A stretch of 64,000 nucleotides of DNA from Candidatus Phosphitivorax anaerolimi (GTDB lineage: Bacteria; Desulfobacterota; Desulfomonilia; UBA1062): contig MPOS01000034.1 in assembly GCA_001896555.1 (NCBI GenBank), forward strand, positions 233,315 through 297,314, read 5' to 3'. Made by a program: the position numbers and the translations under genes. The notes under the pieces were generated by a model. It saw nothing but the letters and a program-made list of their open reading frames with translations, was not told the origin of the DNA and made no database searches. This document shows, piece after piece, positions 35,066 through 43,126 of this stretch (position 1 is its first letter; each line of letters begins with the position of its first letter).

Positions 35066-36522
35066 CCCTTGCCTCCCTCTGCGAGCTGCGGCCTGGGTGA
35101 GGGTGCATCGCCGGATACGACCCGTCCGACATATCTCTTCCATCCGAGAATACCGCTTATGGATGCAATGGCGTCCTGCGGGGTGTTGTACACCGCGAGT
35201 CCGGCCTTGCGGAACAGCTCGGTGATCCGGATGCGGACCTTTTCGACGTCGACCATGTTCTCGGTAAACCGGGAAAGGATGGGCACCACGGGCTTGTCCG
35301 TCTTCCGGGAAGCCTCCACGATAGCATGGGGGCCGCTTTCCACCTGGTCGTTCTGGAACGAGGTGATGAAATCGAGAGAGAAGTAGGGGATGATGACATC
35401 GATGGCTTCATCCTGGGCCATTGCCTCGATGGTATAACCCATAATGGTGAAATCGAAGCCGTAGAAGCCCAGATCGACGGGGTTTGCGGTGTTCGTGTTC
35501 ACGTTGCTGATCTTCAGCCCGATCTTCTCCTGAACCCGGCTCTCAAGCTCCGGGAGAACGAGTCCGTGCCGGGCGGCGAAATCCGTAAAGAGCACCGAGG
35601 TCCCCCCGCCTGCGCCCAGGAAGCCGAGGCGGTTTCCTCCGGGAACCCGAGAGGCGACGGCCATCATGGTCAGATCGACCATGTGCTCGAAATTATTCGC
35701 CTCGATGCAGCCGTACTGCCGCATGACCGCAGACCACAAGTCCTGGCGTGCGGCCATGGCCCCGGTATGGGATGCGGCCGCGCGGGCCCCCTGCTCGGTG
35801 GTCCCCCCTTTGAGAATGATGACGGGCTTGCGGGCGGTCGTCTTCCGGAGGACCGTGAGAAACCGGTTCATATCCTTGATGTCTTCGATATAGGCGGCTA
35901 CCACACTGATGGTGTCGTCGTGCGCGAAGTATTCGAGATAGTCTTCCACCCTCAGGTCGATCTGATTGCCATAGGACACCACCTTGTTCAGCTCAAGATA
36001 GCGCGAGTGGGCCATGCGCATGAAATTGTGGGTCATGCCCCCCGACTGTCCGAGGAAGGCGACGTTTCCCACCCCTTTCATGGGGCTTTTGGGCAGGTCG
36101 CAGGTTATCCCGGACTGCGTGCAGTGGATTCCGATGCAGTTGGGGCCGATGATCCTGGTTCCGCCCTTGCGGGCCGCCTCGAGCATGTCCTCTTCGAGCT
36201 TCCGGTTGCCGACCTCGGAGAATCCTGAGGTGAAGAAATGGAGGAACTTGACCTTGTTCCGGGCTGCGGCCTCCACGGTCTCGAGCGCAAGCTTGGCCGG
36301 AACGGATGCAATGGCCAGATCGACAGGCTCGGGAATATCATCGAGCGAGGCATAGACCTTTGCCCCGTTGATGTCCTGGTATTTCGGGTTTACCGGATAG
36401 AGCCTGCCCGTGTATCCGGCGAGCTGGATGACCTGATAATAGGGGAGCTTCCCTCCCCCCAGATGGGGAGATGCTCCGATCACCGCAATCGTGCGTGGAA
36501 AAAAAAGCCTCGTAAGATCCAT
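35062..36522 (-). CDS. NDP-forming acyl-CoA synthetase, alpha-subunit-like (CoA-binding and ligase domains)
   Basis: 486 residues. CoA-binding Rossmann domain (PRTIAVIGASPHLGGGKLPYY, LYPVNPKY, GPNCIGI), then succinyl-CoA-synthetase-like ligase domains with the phospho-histidine motif SHTGAMAA and the loop GQSGGMTHNF. The ATP-grasp beta part is missing, so a partner encoded elsewhere would be needed for ATP synthesis or acyl-CoA formation. Substrates of the family include acetate, branched acids and aryl acids. It shares an operon with the ketopantoate-reductase-like gene. A palindrome lies just upstream at 36555. Confidence 0.88.
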   Translation of the reverse strand: MDLTRLFFPRTIAVIGASPHLGGGKLPYYQVIQLAGYTGRLYPVNPKYQDINGAKVYASLDDIPEPVDLAIASVPAKLALETVEAAARNKVKFLHFFTSGFSEVGNRKLEEDMLEAARKGGTRIIGPNCIGIHCTQSGITCDLPKSPMKGVGNVAFLGQSGGMTHNFMRMAHSRYLELNKVVSYGNQIDLRVEDYLEYFAHDDTISVVAAYIEDIKDMNRFLTVLRKTTARKPVIILKGGTTEQGARAAASHTGAMAARQDLWSAVMRQYGCIEANNFEHMVDLTMMAVASRVPGGNRLGFLGAGGGTSVLFTDFAARHGLVLPELESRVQEKIGLKISNVNTNTANPVDLGFYGFDFTIMGYTIEAMAQDEAIDVIIPYFSLDFITSFQNDQVESGPHAIVEASRKTDKPVVPILSRFTENMVDVEKVRIRITELFRKAGLAVYNTPQDAIASISGILGWKRYVGRVVSGDAPSPRPQLAEGGKG

Positions 36523-36554
36523 GCGAACCCCCGGTTTTCAATACACAGAGTGTG

Positions 36555-36571
36555 TTATGATGTTATCATAA
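36555..36571. promoter_or_regulatory. 17-bp inverted repeat upstream of the acyl-CoA synthetase gene
   Basis: TTATGAT-GTT-ATCATAA, 7-bp perfect arms, 33 bp before the ATG at 36522. A weak minus-strand promoter (TTGTTT, 17 bp, TAACAC) overlaps it. The right half TTATCATAA recurs at 41414 and 41528. Likely operator for an unidentified regulator. Confidence 0.5.
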
Positions 36572-36756
36572 GACAAACAAGTTACCAAGATATTTTCCTT
36601 GTCCCATCAGTGATTTGCCAATCGATCCTTCCGAAAAACAGATACAGGACACCGGAAATCAGGGCAAGGAATTTTTAACCCGATCTTGAGGTAAAATGGC
36701 GCACAGGGAAAAAGAATGGCTTGAAACTTGGGCGATTTCTGACTAGATCTGTGCAG

Positions 36757-37410
36757 ATGGTGAAAGATCCGGTTTTTTTCCATGCCATCCATCTGGATAT
36801 GCCTGTCGAAGCGGTCTACCGCCGCCTGGGCTACCGCAGGGCGCACACGCAACTCGGGCCCGGGCAACAGCGGGAGATGGAGGCTGTTCTGGAAGATGCC
36901 GCCGGCATGATCGAGCTCAAGGGTTCAGCCCTCATCCTCTCGGCGGACATGAGGCGGGACGGTGAGATCGCGCTTGAGACAGGTGATGTGCTCAGGAGCA
37001 AAGGACTTGCCCGGATGCTCTCCCTGTCCCGCTGGGTCCTTCTCATGGGGGCGACGGCCGGCAACCGGATCATGGACGAGATCCGCTCGTGCTCAGCAGG
37101 AGGAAATCTTGCCCGGGCCGTGGTGCTCGATGCAGCGGCGAGCGAGATGACGGACAGCGCGCTGGACTGGATATCCGCCTGGATCGGTCAGCAGGTGAGG
37201 CGTGAGGGCCTGGAGGTGACCCCCAAGCGTTTCTCCGCAGGGTACGGGGATTTCGATCTGGAGAATCAGAAGGTCATGTACGAGCGGCTGAGGCTGGGTG
37301 AAATCGGCGTGAGTATTACCGATGCATGCATTCTTCTGCCTGAGAAATCCGTGACAGCGGTTGCGGGGATCAGGAAGGTGGAGCGGGAAGACGGAGGCAA
37401 GGGCCAGTGA
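36757..37410 (+). CDS. Methionine synthase reactivation-domain protein (stand-alone MetH activation domain)
   Basis: 217 residues from the ATG at 36757 (a TTG at 36721 is possible; neither has a strong RBS). Resembles the vitamin B12-dependent methionine synthase activation domain that binds SAM to re-methylate oxidised cob(II)alamin. Seen: VYRRLGYRR near the N-terminus, FSAGYGDFDLENQKVMYERL (the RxxxGY-like SAM-binding stretch) and a C-terminal GVSITDACILLPEKSVTAVAGI. In E. coli this domain is the C-terminal part of MetH. Here it is a separate gene whose stop overlaps the metH start (GTGA). Confidence 0.85.
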   Translation: MVKDPVFFHAIHLDMPVEAVYRRLGYRRAHTQLGPGQQREMEAVLEDAAGMIELKGSALILSADMRRDGEIALETGDVLRSKGLARMLSLSRWVLLMGATAGNRIMDEIRSCSAGGNLARAVVLDAAASEMTDSALDWISAWIGQQVRREGLEVTPKRFSAGYGDFDLENQKVMYERLRLGEIGVSITDACILLPEKSVTAVAGIRKVEREDGGKGQ

Positions 37411-39842
37411 AAAACATTAAGAAAATAGAGGCAGCAGCAGCGAAGCTCATAATCCTGGACGGGGCGACCGGGACCCAGCTGCAGGCCAGAGGGATGCCCG
37501 GAGGCGCCTGCCCTGAGCTGTGGTGTCTGCAGAACCCGGAGAGCATCAAGGCAGTGCACCGGGACTATCGGGATGCAGGGGCGGATATCGTCTACGCGGC
37601 CACCTTCGGGGCAAACCGGTACAAGCTCGCCCAGTACGGGGCCGGGGAGAACGTCTATCAGATCAACAGGGACCTGGCCCGGCTGGCCCGGCAGGCGGTG
37701 GGAGAGTCCTGCCTTGTGGCCGGGGACATAGGACCGACGGGGAGATTCGTGGAGCCCTTCGGGGACCTCGGCTTCGAGGAGGCGGTGGATGCGTACAAGG
37801 AACAGGTCCGCGGCCTTCTGGACGGCGGGGTTGATCTCCTGGTGATCGAGACCATGGTCGATATTCAGGAGACCCGGGCTGCGCTGATCGCGGTTCGGGA
37901 GCTGACCGACGCCTACACCATGGTCACCATGACCTTTGAACCGGCCGGCCGGACCCTAAGCGGCACGGACCCGGTCTCGGCCATCGTTACGCTCCAGGCC
38001 CTGGGGGCCGATGCGGTAGGATGCAACTGCTCCACGGGTCCCGAGGGGATGATCCCCCTGATCAGGGCCATGGCGCCGTACGCCAAAGTCCCCCTGGCGG
38101 CAAAACCCAATGCGGGCCTGCCCGTCCTCCGCGAGGGGAAGACCTTCTTTCCCATGTCCGCCGAGGAGTTTGCGGGCTTTGCCAAAGAGTTCGCATCAGC
38201 GGGCGTGAAGTTTCTGGGAGGATGCTGCGGCACCACCCCGGAACATATCCGCATGCTCCATGCAAGGGCCCAAGGCCTGAAGCCCGGTGAAATACGCGAT
38301 CGCGTGCCCGCGGCTTTAAGCTCTTCACGCAGATCCGTGTGTCTGGACCGTCAAGGCCCGCTCCTTGTCATCGGTGAGCGCATCAACCCCACCGGCAAGA
38401 AAGACCTCCAGGAAGAGCTGCTCTCGGGCCGGATGGCCCTGGTCAAGAAGTTCGCCCAGGAGCAGGTCAAAAAGGGCGCTGCACTGCTTGATGTGAACGT
38501 GGGCATGCCCGGGATCGACGAGGCGCTCACCCTAAAGGATGTGGTCAAGACACTGTCGGTATCGACCGATGCCCCTCTCTGCATCGACTCCTCGGTACCC
38601 GAGGCCATCGAGAAGGCGCTCAGGATCTACCCCGGCCGGGCGCTCATCAATTCCATCTCGGGCGAGGAGCACAAGCTCGAAAGGCTCCTGAAGACAGCAG
38701 CCCGTTACGGGGCCATGTTCATCCTTCTCCCCCTGACCGGGAAGAAGCTCCCCCGAAGCTCTTTAGAGCGGCAGAAGATTGTCCGTGACATCTATGCACG
38801 GGCTCAGGACTATGGGTTCACGAAAGACGACATCGTGGTGGATGCGCTCACCCTTGCGGTGTCGGCCGATCCCGGCGCGGCAAAGGAAACGCTGGCCACC
38901 CTCAAGTGGTGCTCGGAAGAATTCGGTGTACGCACCGTCCTGGGGCTGTCCAACGTGTCCTTCGGACTGCCGGAGCGGAAGTGGATCAATTCGGCCTTTC
39001 TGGCCATGGCCTCGTCCTGCGGGCTTAGCCTGGCGATCGCCAACCCCATGGGTGAAGAGTTCATGCAGATCAAGCGTGCCTCCGACGTGCTCATGAACCG
39101 TGACCCCCAGGCCAGGGAGTACATCGCTTACGCTTCCAGCCCGGAGGAAAAGGGCGGGGGAGCGGCCCGCCCGGATGCCCCCGTCAGGGCGCAGGTTAAT
39201 GGCCGGTCGCCCGGTCAGCGGGTGTACGATGCCGTGATCGACGGGTCCCGGGACGAGATCAGAGGCCTGATCGACAAGGCCGTGGCGGGAGGCGTCTCTC
39301 CCCAGCAGATCGTCAACGAGGCCATGGTGCCTGCCATCCAGGAGGTGGGCGCGCTCTACGAGAAGAAAATCTACTTCCTGCCCCAGCTCATTGCGAGCGC
39401 AGAGGCCATGAAGGAAGGGTTCGAGCACCTTTCACCGCTGCTCGAGGCCGCGGATGCGTGTCTGAAAAAAAGGGGCACCGTGATCCTGGCCACCGTCAAG
39501 GACGACATCCACGACATCGGCAAAAACATCGTCTCGCTCATGCTGAAGAACTATGGGTTTCAGGTGATCGACTTGGGCAAGGACGTCCCTGACCGGGAGA
39601 TCATCGACGCGGCCATCCGTCACAATCCCCAGGTGGTGGGCCTCTCGGCGCTCATGACCACGACCATGGTGCGCATGAAGGACGTCATCCGGCAGGCCCG
39701 CGAGGCCGGGCTCTCGTGTCCTTTCCTGGTGGGCGGGGCCGTGGTGACCAAGGCCTATGCGGAATCCATCGGAGCCCACTATGCAAAGGACGGCGTGGAG
39801 GCGGTAAAGGTGGTTCAGGCCCTCACCGGGCAGGGGACGTAA
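37407..39842 (+). CDS. metH: Cobalamin-dependent methionine synthase, lacking the reactivation domain
   Basis: 811 residues in MetH order. Homocysteine-binding barrel (1-300) with zinc cysteines in VGCNCSTGPEGM and GGCCGTTPEH. Pterin/methyl-THF barrel (about 310-570: VIGERINPTGKK, LDVNVGMPGIDE, SGEEHKLERLL). Helical cap and B12-binding domain (about 590-811) with DIHDIGKN, whose histidine ligates cobalt, near residue 700. It transfers methyl from methyl-THF to homocysteine. The usual C-terminal activation domain is supplied by the preceding overlapping gene. GTG start at 37407. The stop lies 5 bp from the convergent tlpA-type gene. Confidence 0.95.
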   Translation: MKNIKKIEAAAAKLIILDGATGTQLQARGMPGGACPELWCLQNPESIKAVHRDYRDAGADIVYAATFGANRYKLAQYGAGENVYQINRDLARLARQAVGESCLVAGDIGPTGRFVEPFGDLGFEEAVDAYKEQVRGLLDGGVDLLVIETMVDIQETRAALIAVRELTDAYTMVTMTFEPAGRTLSGTDPVSAIVTLQALGADAVGCNCSTGPEGMIPLIRAMAPYAKVPLAAKPNAGLPVLREGKTFFPMSAEEFAGFAKEFASAGVKFLGGCCGTTPEHIRMLHARAQGLKPGEIRDRVPAALSSSRRSVCLDRQGPLLVIGERINPTGKKDLQEELLSGRMALVKKFAQEQVKKGAALLDVNVGMPGIDEALTLKDVVKTLSVSTDAPLCIDSSVPEAIEKALRIYPGRALINSISGEEHKLERLLKTAARYGAMFILLPLTGKKLPRSSLERQKIVRDIYARAQDYGFTKDDIVVDALTLAVSADPGAAKETLATLKWCSEEFGVRTVLGLSNVSFGLPERKWINSAFLAMASSCGLSLAIANPMGEEFMQIKRASDVLMNRDPQAREYIAYASSPEEKGGGAARPDAPVRAQVNGRSPGQRVYDAVIDGSRDEIRGLIDKAVAGGVSPQQIVNEAMVPAIQEVGALYEKKIYFLPQLIASAEAMKEGFEHLSPLLEAADACLKKRGTVILATVKDDIHDIGKNIVSLMLKNYGFQVIDLGKDVPDREIIDAAIRHNPQVVGLSALMTTTMVRMKDVIRQAREAGLSCPFLVGGAVVTKAYAESIGAHYAKDGVEAVKVVQALTGQGT

Positions 39843-39847
39843 AAGAG

Positions 39848-40360
39848 CTATCCCTGCCCGAGCAGCCTGTCCACGATCTTTTCCACATCCCCGCACATCC
39901 AGCATACGATGGACCCGTCCGGGGCGATGATCACCTTGGTGGGAACGCCCCTGATCCCGTAGCGGGTGGAGACGAAACCCTCGGTGTCCAGGAGCACGGG
40001 ATAGGGGAGCTCGTATTTCCGGGCAAAGGACGAGACCTTTTCCCGGCTCTCCTGGATGTAGACGGACAGGAGCTCGAAATTCCGGCCCCGGTAGCGGTCG
40101 TATATCCTCTTGAGGTCCGGGATTTCCTTTTTGCAGTAAGGGCACCAGGTCGAGGTGAAGTTCACCAGCACCACCTTGCCCCGGTAGTCTTCGAGGTGGA
40201 AGGTTTTCCCGGAGAGGTCCTGGAGGCTGAACCCTGGCGCCTGGCCCAGACTGGCTGTGATTGCCCCGGTCTTTTCACGGGAGGTTCCCTCATCACAGGA
40301 GGCGATGGGGAGGAACAAGACAAGCAGCAGCACGGAACAAGCCAATATTTTTCGCATCAT
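39848..40360 (-). CDS. TlpA/ResA-like thiol-disulfide oxidoreductase lipoprotein
   Basis: 170 residues. Signal peptide with a lipobox ending LPIASC (cysteine about 22), so probably membrane-anchored on the outer face of the inner membrane. Thioredoxin fold of the TlpA type: GFSLQDLSGKTFHLEDYRGKVVLVNF, active site WCPYC, and a cis-proline region GVPTKVIIAPDG. It likely receives electrons from the CcdA-like protein encoded just upstream and reduces apocytochrome or other exported thiols. Confidence 0.9.
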   Translation of the reverse strand: MMRKILACSVLLLVLFLPIASCDEGTSREKTGAITASLGQAPGFSLQDLSGKTFHLEDYRGKVVLVNFTSTWCPYCKKEIPDLKRIYDRYRGRNFELLSVYIQESREKVSSFARKYELPYPVLLDTEGFVSTRYGIRGVPTKVIIAPDGSIVCWMCGDVEKIVDRLLGQG

Positions 40361-40375
40361 GGATACCTCCCTGTT

Positions 40376-41083
40376 TTAGATCATGAATTGCCCTGCAGTG
40401 ATCAGAAAATACTCGCCCAAGGCGATGAGCGCCCAGCCGAAGGCCTTCTGGATGGTCACCATCCATCCTCCCGCTCTGGGAAGGTTGGCGAGGAGCCCGG
40501 TGAACGTCCCCAGGATGATCAGGAGCGTGCCTATGCCGAAGGCGAAGACAAACAGCAGGCTGGTGCCGAAGATCGGGTTCTGCTGTGTTGCCACATAGCT
40601 CAGGAGCACCCCGAGAACCGGGGCCGAACACGGCCCCAGGACAAGGCCCATGGTCGCGCCCAGAATAAAGGCGCCCAGAAATCCGCTTCCAGGCCGTGCC
40701 GATCGCCGGGTGAGAAATCCGGGCATCGGCAGGGAGAACACCCCGAGCATGGAAAGACCCATCAGGATGCTGATGTTCGCCACTACGAGATACGTCCAGG
40801 GGCTGGTCTGGATCTGCCCGAAGAGCCGGCCGGTCACGGCAGCTGCATATCCCAGGACCGTGTAGGTAAAGGACGTTCCCAGGACGTAGAACAGTGAGAG
40901 CACGAAACCCCTGGCTCTGGAGCCCGCGCTCTGGGACGCGATATATGCCACGGTCACCGGGATCACCGGATAGATGCAGGGCGTAAAGCTCACCAGCACG
41001 CCTGCGACATAGGCGATCACATACGCCATGGGAGACGTACCGGAGAGATATGCCTGAAAGCTCGCCAGGATATCCCCGTTCAT
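40376..41083 (-). CDS. CcdA/DsbD-type transmembrane electron-transfer protein
   Basis: 235 residues with six predicted membrane helices. The two redox cysteines lie in FTPCIYPVIP and GPCSAPVLG, the expected positions in helices 1 and 4. It would carry electrons from cytoplasmic thioredoxin to periplasmic thiol proteins. Its start overlaps the stop of the thioredoxin-like gene (4 bp), and the TlpA-like lipoprotein follows after 15 bp, so donor, carrier and acceptor form one operon. Confidence 0.93.
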   Translation of the reverse strand: MNGDILASFQAYLSGTSPMAYVIAYVAGVLVSFTPCIYPVIPVTVAYIASQSAGSRARGFVLSLFYVLGTSFTYTVLGYAAAVTGRLFGQIQTSPWTYLVVANISILMGLSMLGVFSLPMPGFLTRRSARPGSGFLGAFILGATMGLVLGPCSAPVLGVLLSYVATQQNPIFGTSLLFVFAFGIGTLLIILGTFTGLLANLPRAGGWMVTIQKAFGWALIALGEYFLITAGQFMI

Positions 41084-41388
41084 AGGTGAGCTTCCAGGGC
41101 CTTCGTCACTGCCCTCTCCGAGAGGGAGCCCTGAAGGCGCTCCACCTCACGACCGTCCTTGAAGATGATCACGGTGGGTACGCTGAACACCTGCATCCGG
41201 GAAGGGATTGAGGGGCTGGTGCTGATGTCGCATATCCCCAGGCAGAACCGGTCATCGCGCTTGTGCGAGAGCCCCTCCAGGGAGGCCGATATCTTTTTGC
41301 ACGACGTGCACCAGGGGGAGGAAAAAATCAGCACTGAGACCTGGTGCCGTAAAAATTCAGCAAAATTTGTTTCATTTATCTCTTTCAA
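41080..41388 (-). CDS. Thioredoxin-like protein (start TTG likely)
   Basis: 102 residues when read from TTG 41388, which has an AGGGGTGG RBS. A longer reading would run into the divergent flavodoxin gene. Active site SPWCTSCKKI (C-x-x-C with Thr-Ser between), cis-proline in FSVPTVIIFKDGREV. No signal peptide with this start, so it is cytoplasmic and suited to feed the CcdA-like carrier. TTATCATAA motifs in the shared upstream region suggest co-regulation with flavodoxin. Confidence 0.82.
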   Translation of the reverse strand: MKEINETNFAEFLRHQVSVLIFSSPWCTSCKKISASLEGLSHKRDDRFCLGICDISTSPSIPSRMQVFSVPTVIIFKDGREVERLQGSLSERAVTKALEAHL

Positions 41389-41413
41389 AGTGCCACCCCT
41401 AACCGTATATTGA

Positions 41414-41536
41414 TTATCATAAGAGATTTGGGCGCATTTTGCATGCGGTTTTTTCAGAGGAGCACCGCCGCATTCAGGCGGAGGCCAGAGAGGAATTTTA
41501 GACAAAGGGTTTTCAAAAAGGGAGAAATTATCATAA
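41414..41536. promoter_or_regulatory. Intergenic region with two TTATCATAA motifs between divergent thioredoxin and flavodoxin genes
   Basis: TTATCATAA occurs at 41414-41422 (26 bp upstream of the thioredoxin start) and at 41528-41536 (55 bp upstream of flavodoxin). The same 9-mer is half of the palindrome at 36555. The sequence GATTATCAT around the first copy resembles half of a Fur/PerR box (TGATAAT-N-ATTATCA). No firm -10/-35 pair was identified. Confidence 0.4.
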
Positions 41537-41590
41537 ATTGGGCCCATGCATGGCCTTAGAGAGAATAAACAATGGAGAGGAGAGAGTGTC

Positions 41591-42106
41591 ATGAAGATTC
41601 TGGTTACCTACTACACGAAAACCGGCAATACGAAAAAGGTTGCAGAGGGCATCTATCAGGCCTTGGACAAGAATGACAAAGAGCTGAAACCCATGAAGGA
41701 AGTCGAGGGCATAGAGGGCTATGATCTCATCTTCTGCGGGTTTCCTGTCCACGCTCACAGTGTGCCCGTTGCCGCGCAGAACTTTCTGAAAAAGATCCCG
41801 TCTTCGACAAAGGTCGCCCTGTTTTCCACCCATGGCGCCCAGAGAGAAGGTCAGATGCCCAAAGAGGCCATTCGCAACGCCATCGGCCTGGTCAAGGGCG
41901 AGGTTCTCGGATCGTTCACCTGCAGGGGAGAGGTCGAACAAGCGATCATCGACGAGCTGATGAACAAGCCTGAGCACCGGGCATGGGCCATGGAGGCCGG
42001 CTCGGCCCAGTCGCATCCGGACAGCGCAGACCTGGAAGACGCCCAGTTTTTTGCAAAGAACATTGTCAGAAAGGCGATGAGCTTCGCTGATTTCGGAAAG
42101 AAATGA
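41591..42106 (+). CDS. Flavodoxin-like protein
   Basis: 171 residues from the ATG at 41591 (AGGAGAG RBS). FMN phosphate-binding loop YYTKTGNTKKVAEGI at the N-terminus; central LIFCGFPVHAHSVP and LFSTHGAQREG, as in flavodoxin-family proteins. It carries low-potential electrons or acts as a quinone/NAD(P)H-type reductase. Its divergent neighbour is thioredoxin and rubrerythrin lies downstream, so a role in oxygen or peroxide defence in an anaerobe is plausible. Confidence 0.88.
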   Translation: MKILVTYYTKTGNTKKVAEGIYQALDKNDKELKPMKEVEGIEGYDLIFCGFPVHAHSVPVAAQNFLKKIPSSTKVALFSTHGAQREGQMPKEAIRNAIGLVKGEVLGSFTCRGEVEQAIIDELMNKPEHRAWAMEAGSAQSHPDSADLEDAQFFAKNIVRKAMSFADFGKK

Positions 42107-42212
42107 ACTTTTAGCGGCCTTTCGCCTGGAGGATCACGCCCACTGCCAAAAAGGCGGGACGGCGGCTGCACGTATGTGCGGGGAGTGGGCTAAAAAGTTT
42201 TTTACAGGGCTC

Positions 42213-42246
42213 TTGACTGTCCGTCGACACTTGATAATAATTGTTA
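42213..42246 (+). promoter_or_regulatory. Rubrerythrin promoter with overlapping Fur/PerR-type box
   Basis: TTGACT (42213-42218), 17-bp spacer, AATAAT (42236-42241). TGATAATAATTGTTA (42232-42246) covers the -10 box and agrees at 12 of 14 arm positions with the 7-1-7 Fur/PerR consensus TGATAAT-N-ATTATCA. This is the expected layout for repression of rubrerythrin by a peroxide- or iron-sensing Fur-family protein. Confidence 0.7.
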
Positions 42247-42264
42247 GTTCCCAATCGGGTGAGG

Positions 42265-42392
42265 GACCTGCGGAAGGGTCGAGGCACATTTCGGGGCCTC
42301 TTCCCCCGGAAGCAGGTCTTAAAAGAGCGGGGGAGAAACTACGGATCTTTCCCGGCCCTCTTCGGCATCCGCGCAGGTAACTCCAGGGATGC
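42265..42392 (+). other. Structured 5' leader of the rubrerythrin mRNA
   Basis: Between the promoter and the ATG at 42452 lies a leader of about 200 nt. It holds an outer stem GACCTGC (42265-42271) with GCAGGTC (42312-42318), an inner stem GAGGC (42281-42285) with GCCTC (42296-42300), and a second hairpin GCATCC (42365-42370) with GGATGC (42387-42392). No open reading frame of note. It could affect mRNA stability or translation; no known riboswitch was recognised. Confidence 0.4.
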
Positions 42393-42451
42393 AGAAGAGG
42401 CATTCTTGCCAAGACTGTGAAACGAAAACAGATAAAAGGAGAGGAGATGTT

Positions 42452-43027
42452 ATGGGAAAATTGACGGGAACCCAGACTGAGAAAAACCTGCTCACATCGT
42501 TCGCGGGTGAGTCACAGGCTCGCAACCGTTACACCTACTTTGCAAGTCAGGCCCGCAAAGAAGGCTATATGCAGATTGCAGACATCTTCGAGGAGACCGC
42601 GAACCAGGAAAAGGAGCATGCAAAACGGTTTTTCAAGTTTCTCGAAGGAGGAGAGGTCGAGGTTAGGGCAAGCTTTCCTGCCGGTGTTATCGGCACGACT
42701 CTGGAGAATCTGAAAGAAGCGGCTGCAGGTGAGAATTACGAACACACTACCATGTATCCGGGTTTTGCAAAGGTCGCGCGTGAGGAAGGCTTCGAGGCCA
42801 TTGCCAAGGTGTGGGAGGCGGTGTCCGTGGCGGAAAAGCAGCACGAAAAGCGCTATAAGGATCTGGCTGATAACATCGAGGCAGGCAGAGTCTTTGCGAG
42901 GGATGGCGAGGTGGTGTGGAGATGCCGGAACTGCGGATATCTTCACAGGGGCAAAGAAGCACCCGCAGCCTGTGCCGCGTGCGCCCACCCCAGAGACTAC
43001 TTCGAGCTGCTGGGCGAGAACTGGTAA
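42452..43027 (+). CDS. rbr: Rubrerythrin
   Basis: 191 residues from the ATG at 42452 (GGAGAGGAG RBS). Peroxide-reducing diiron protein of anaerobes. Four-helix ferritin-like domain with diiron ligands in FAGESQARNRY, EETANQEKEHAKR and VSVAEKQHEKRY. C-terminal rubredoxin-like iron site: CRNCG and CAACAHP. It takes electrons from rubredoxin or flavodoxin and reduces hydrogen peroxide to water. A 13-bp-stem terminator follows. Confidence 0.97.
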   Translation: MGKLTGTQTEKNLLTSFAGESQARNRYTYFASQARKEGYMQIADIFEETANQEKEHAKRFFKFLEGGEVEVRASFPAGVIGTTLENLKEAAAGENYEHTTMYPGFAKVAREEGFEAIAKVWEAVSVAEKQHEKRYKDLADNIEAGRVFARDGEVVWRCRNCGYLHRGKEAPAACAACAHPRDYFELLGENW

Positions 43028-43055
43028 GAAAAGAGCCGGCTTTTTTAAGGATAGG

Positions 43056-43096
43056 ACATCCCCTGGGGCTTGACGGATCCCCAGGGGATGTGTCTT
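43056..43096 (+). terminator. Strong Rho-independent terminator after rubrerythrin
   Basis: ACATCCCCTGGGG (43056-43068) pairs perfectly with CCCCAGGGGATGT (43079-43091) over a 10-nt loop, followed by GTC and TTTTT. Confidence 0.92.
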
Positions 43097-43126
43097 TTTA
43101 AGGCCGGAAGCAAAAGGAGGTGCGCT

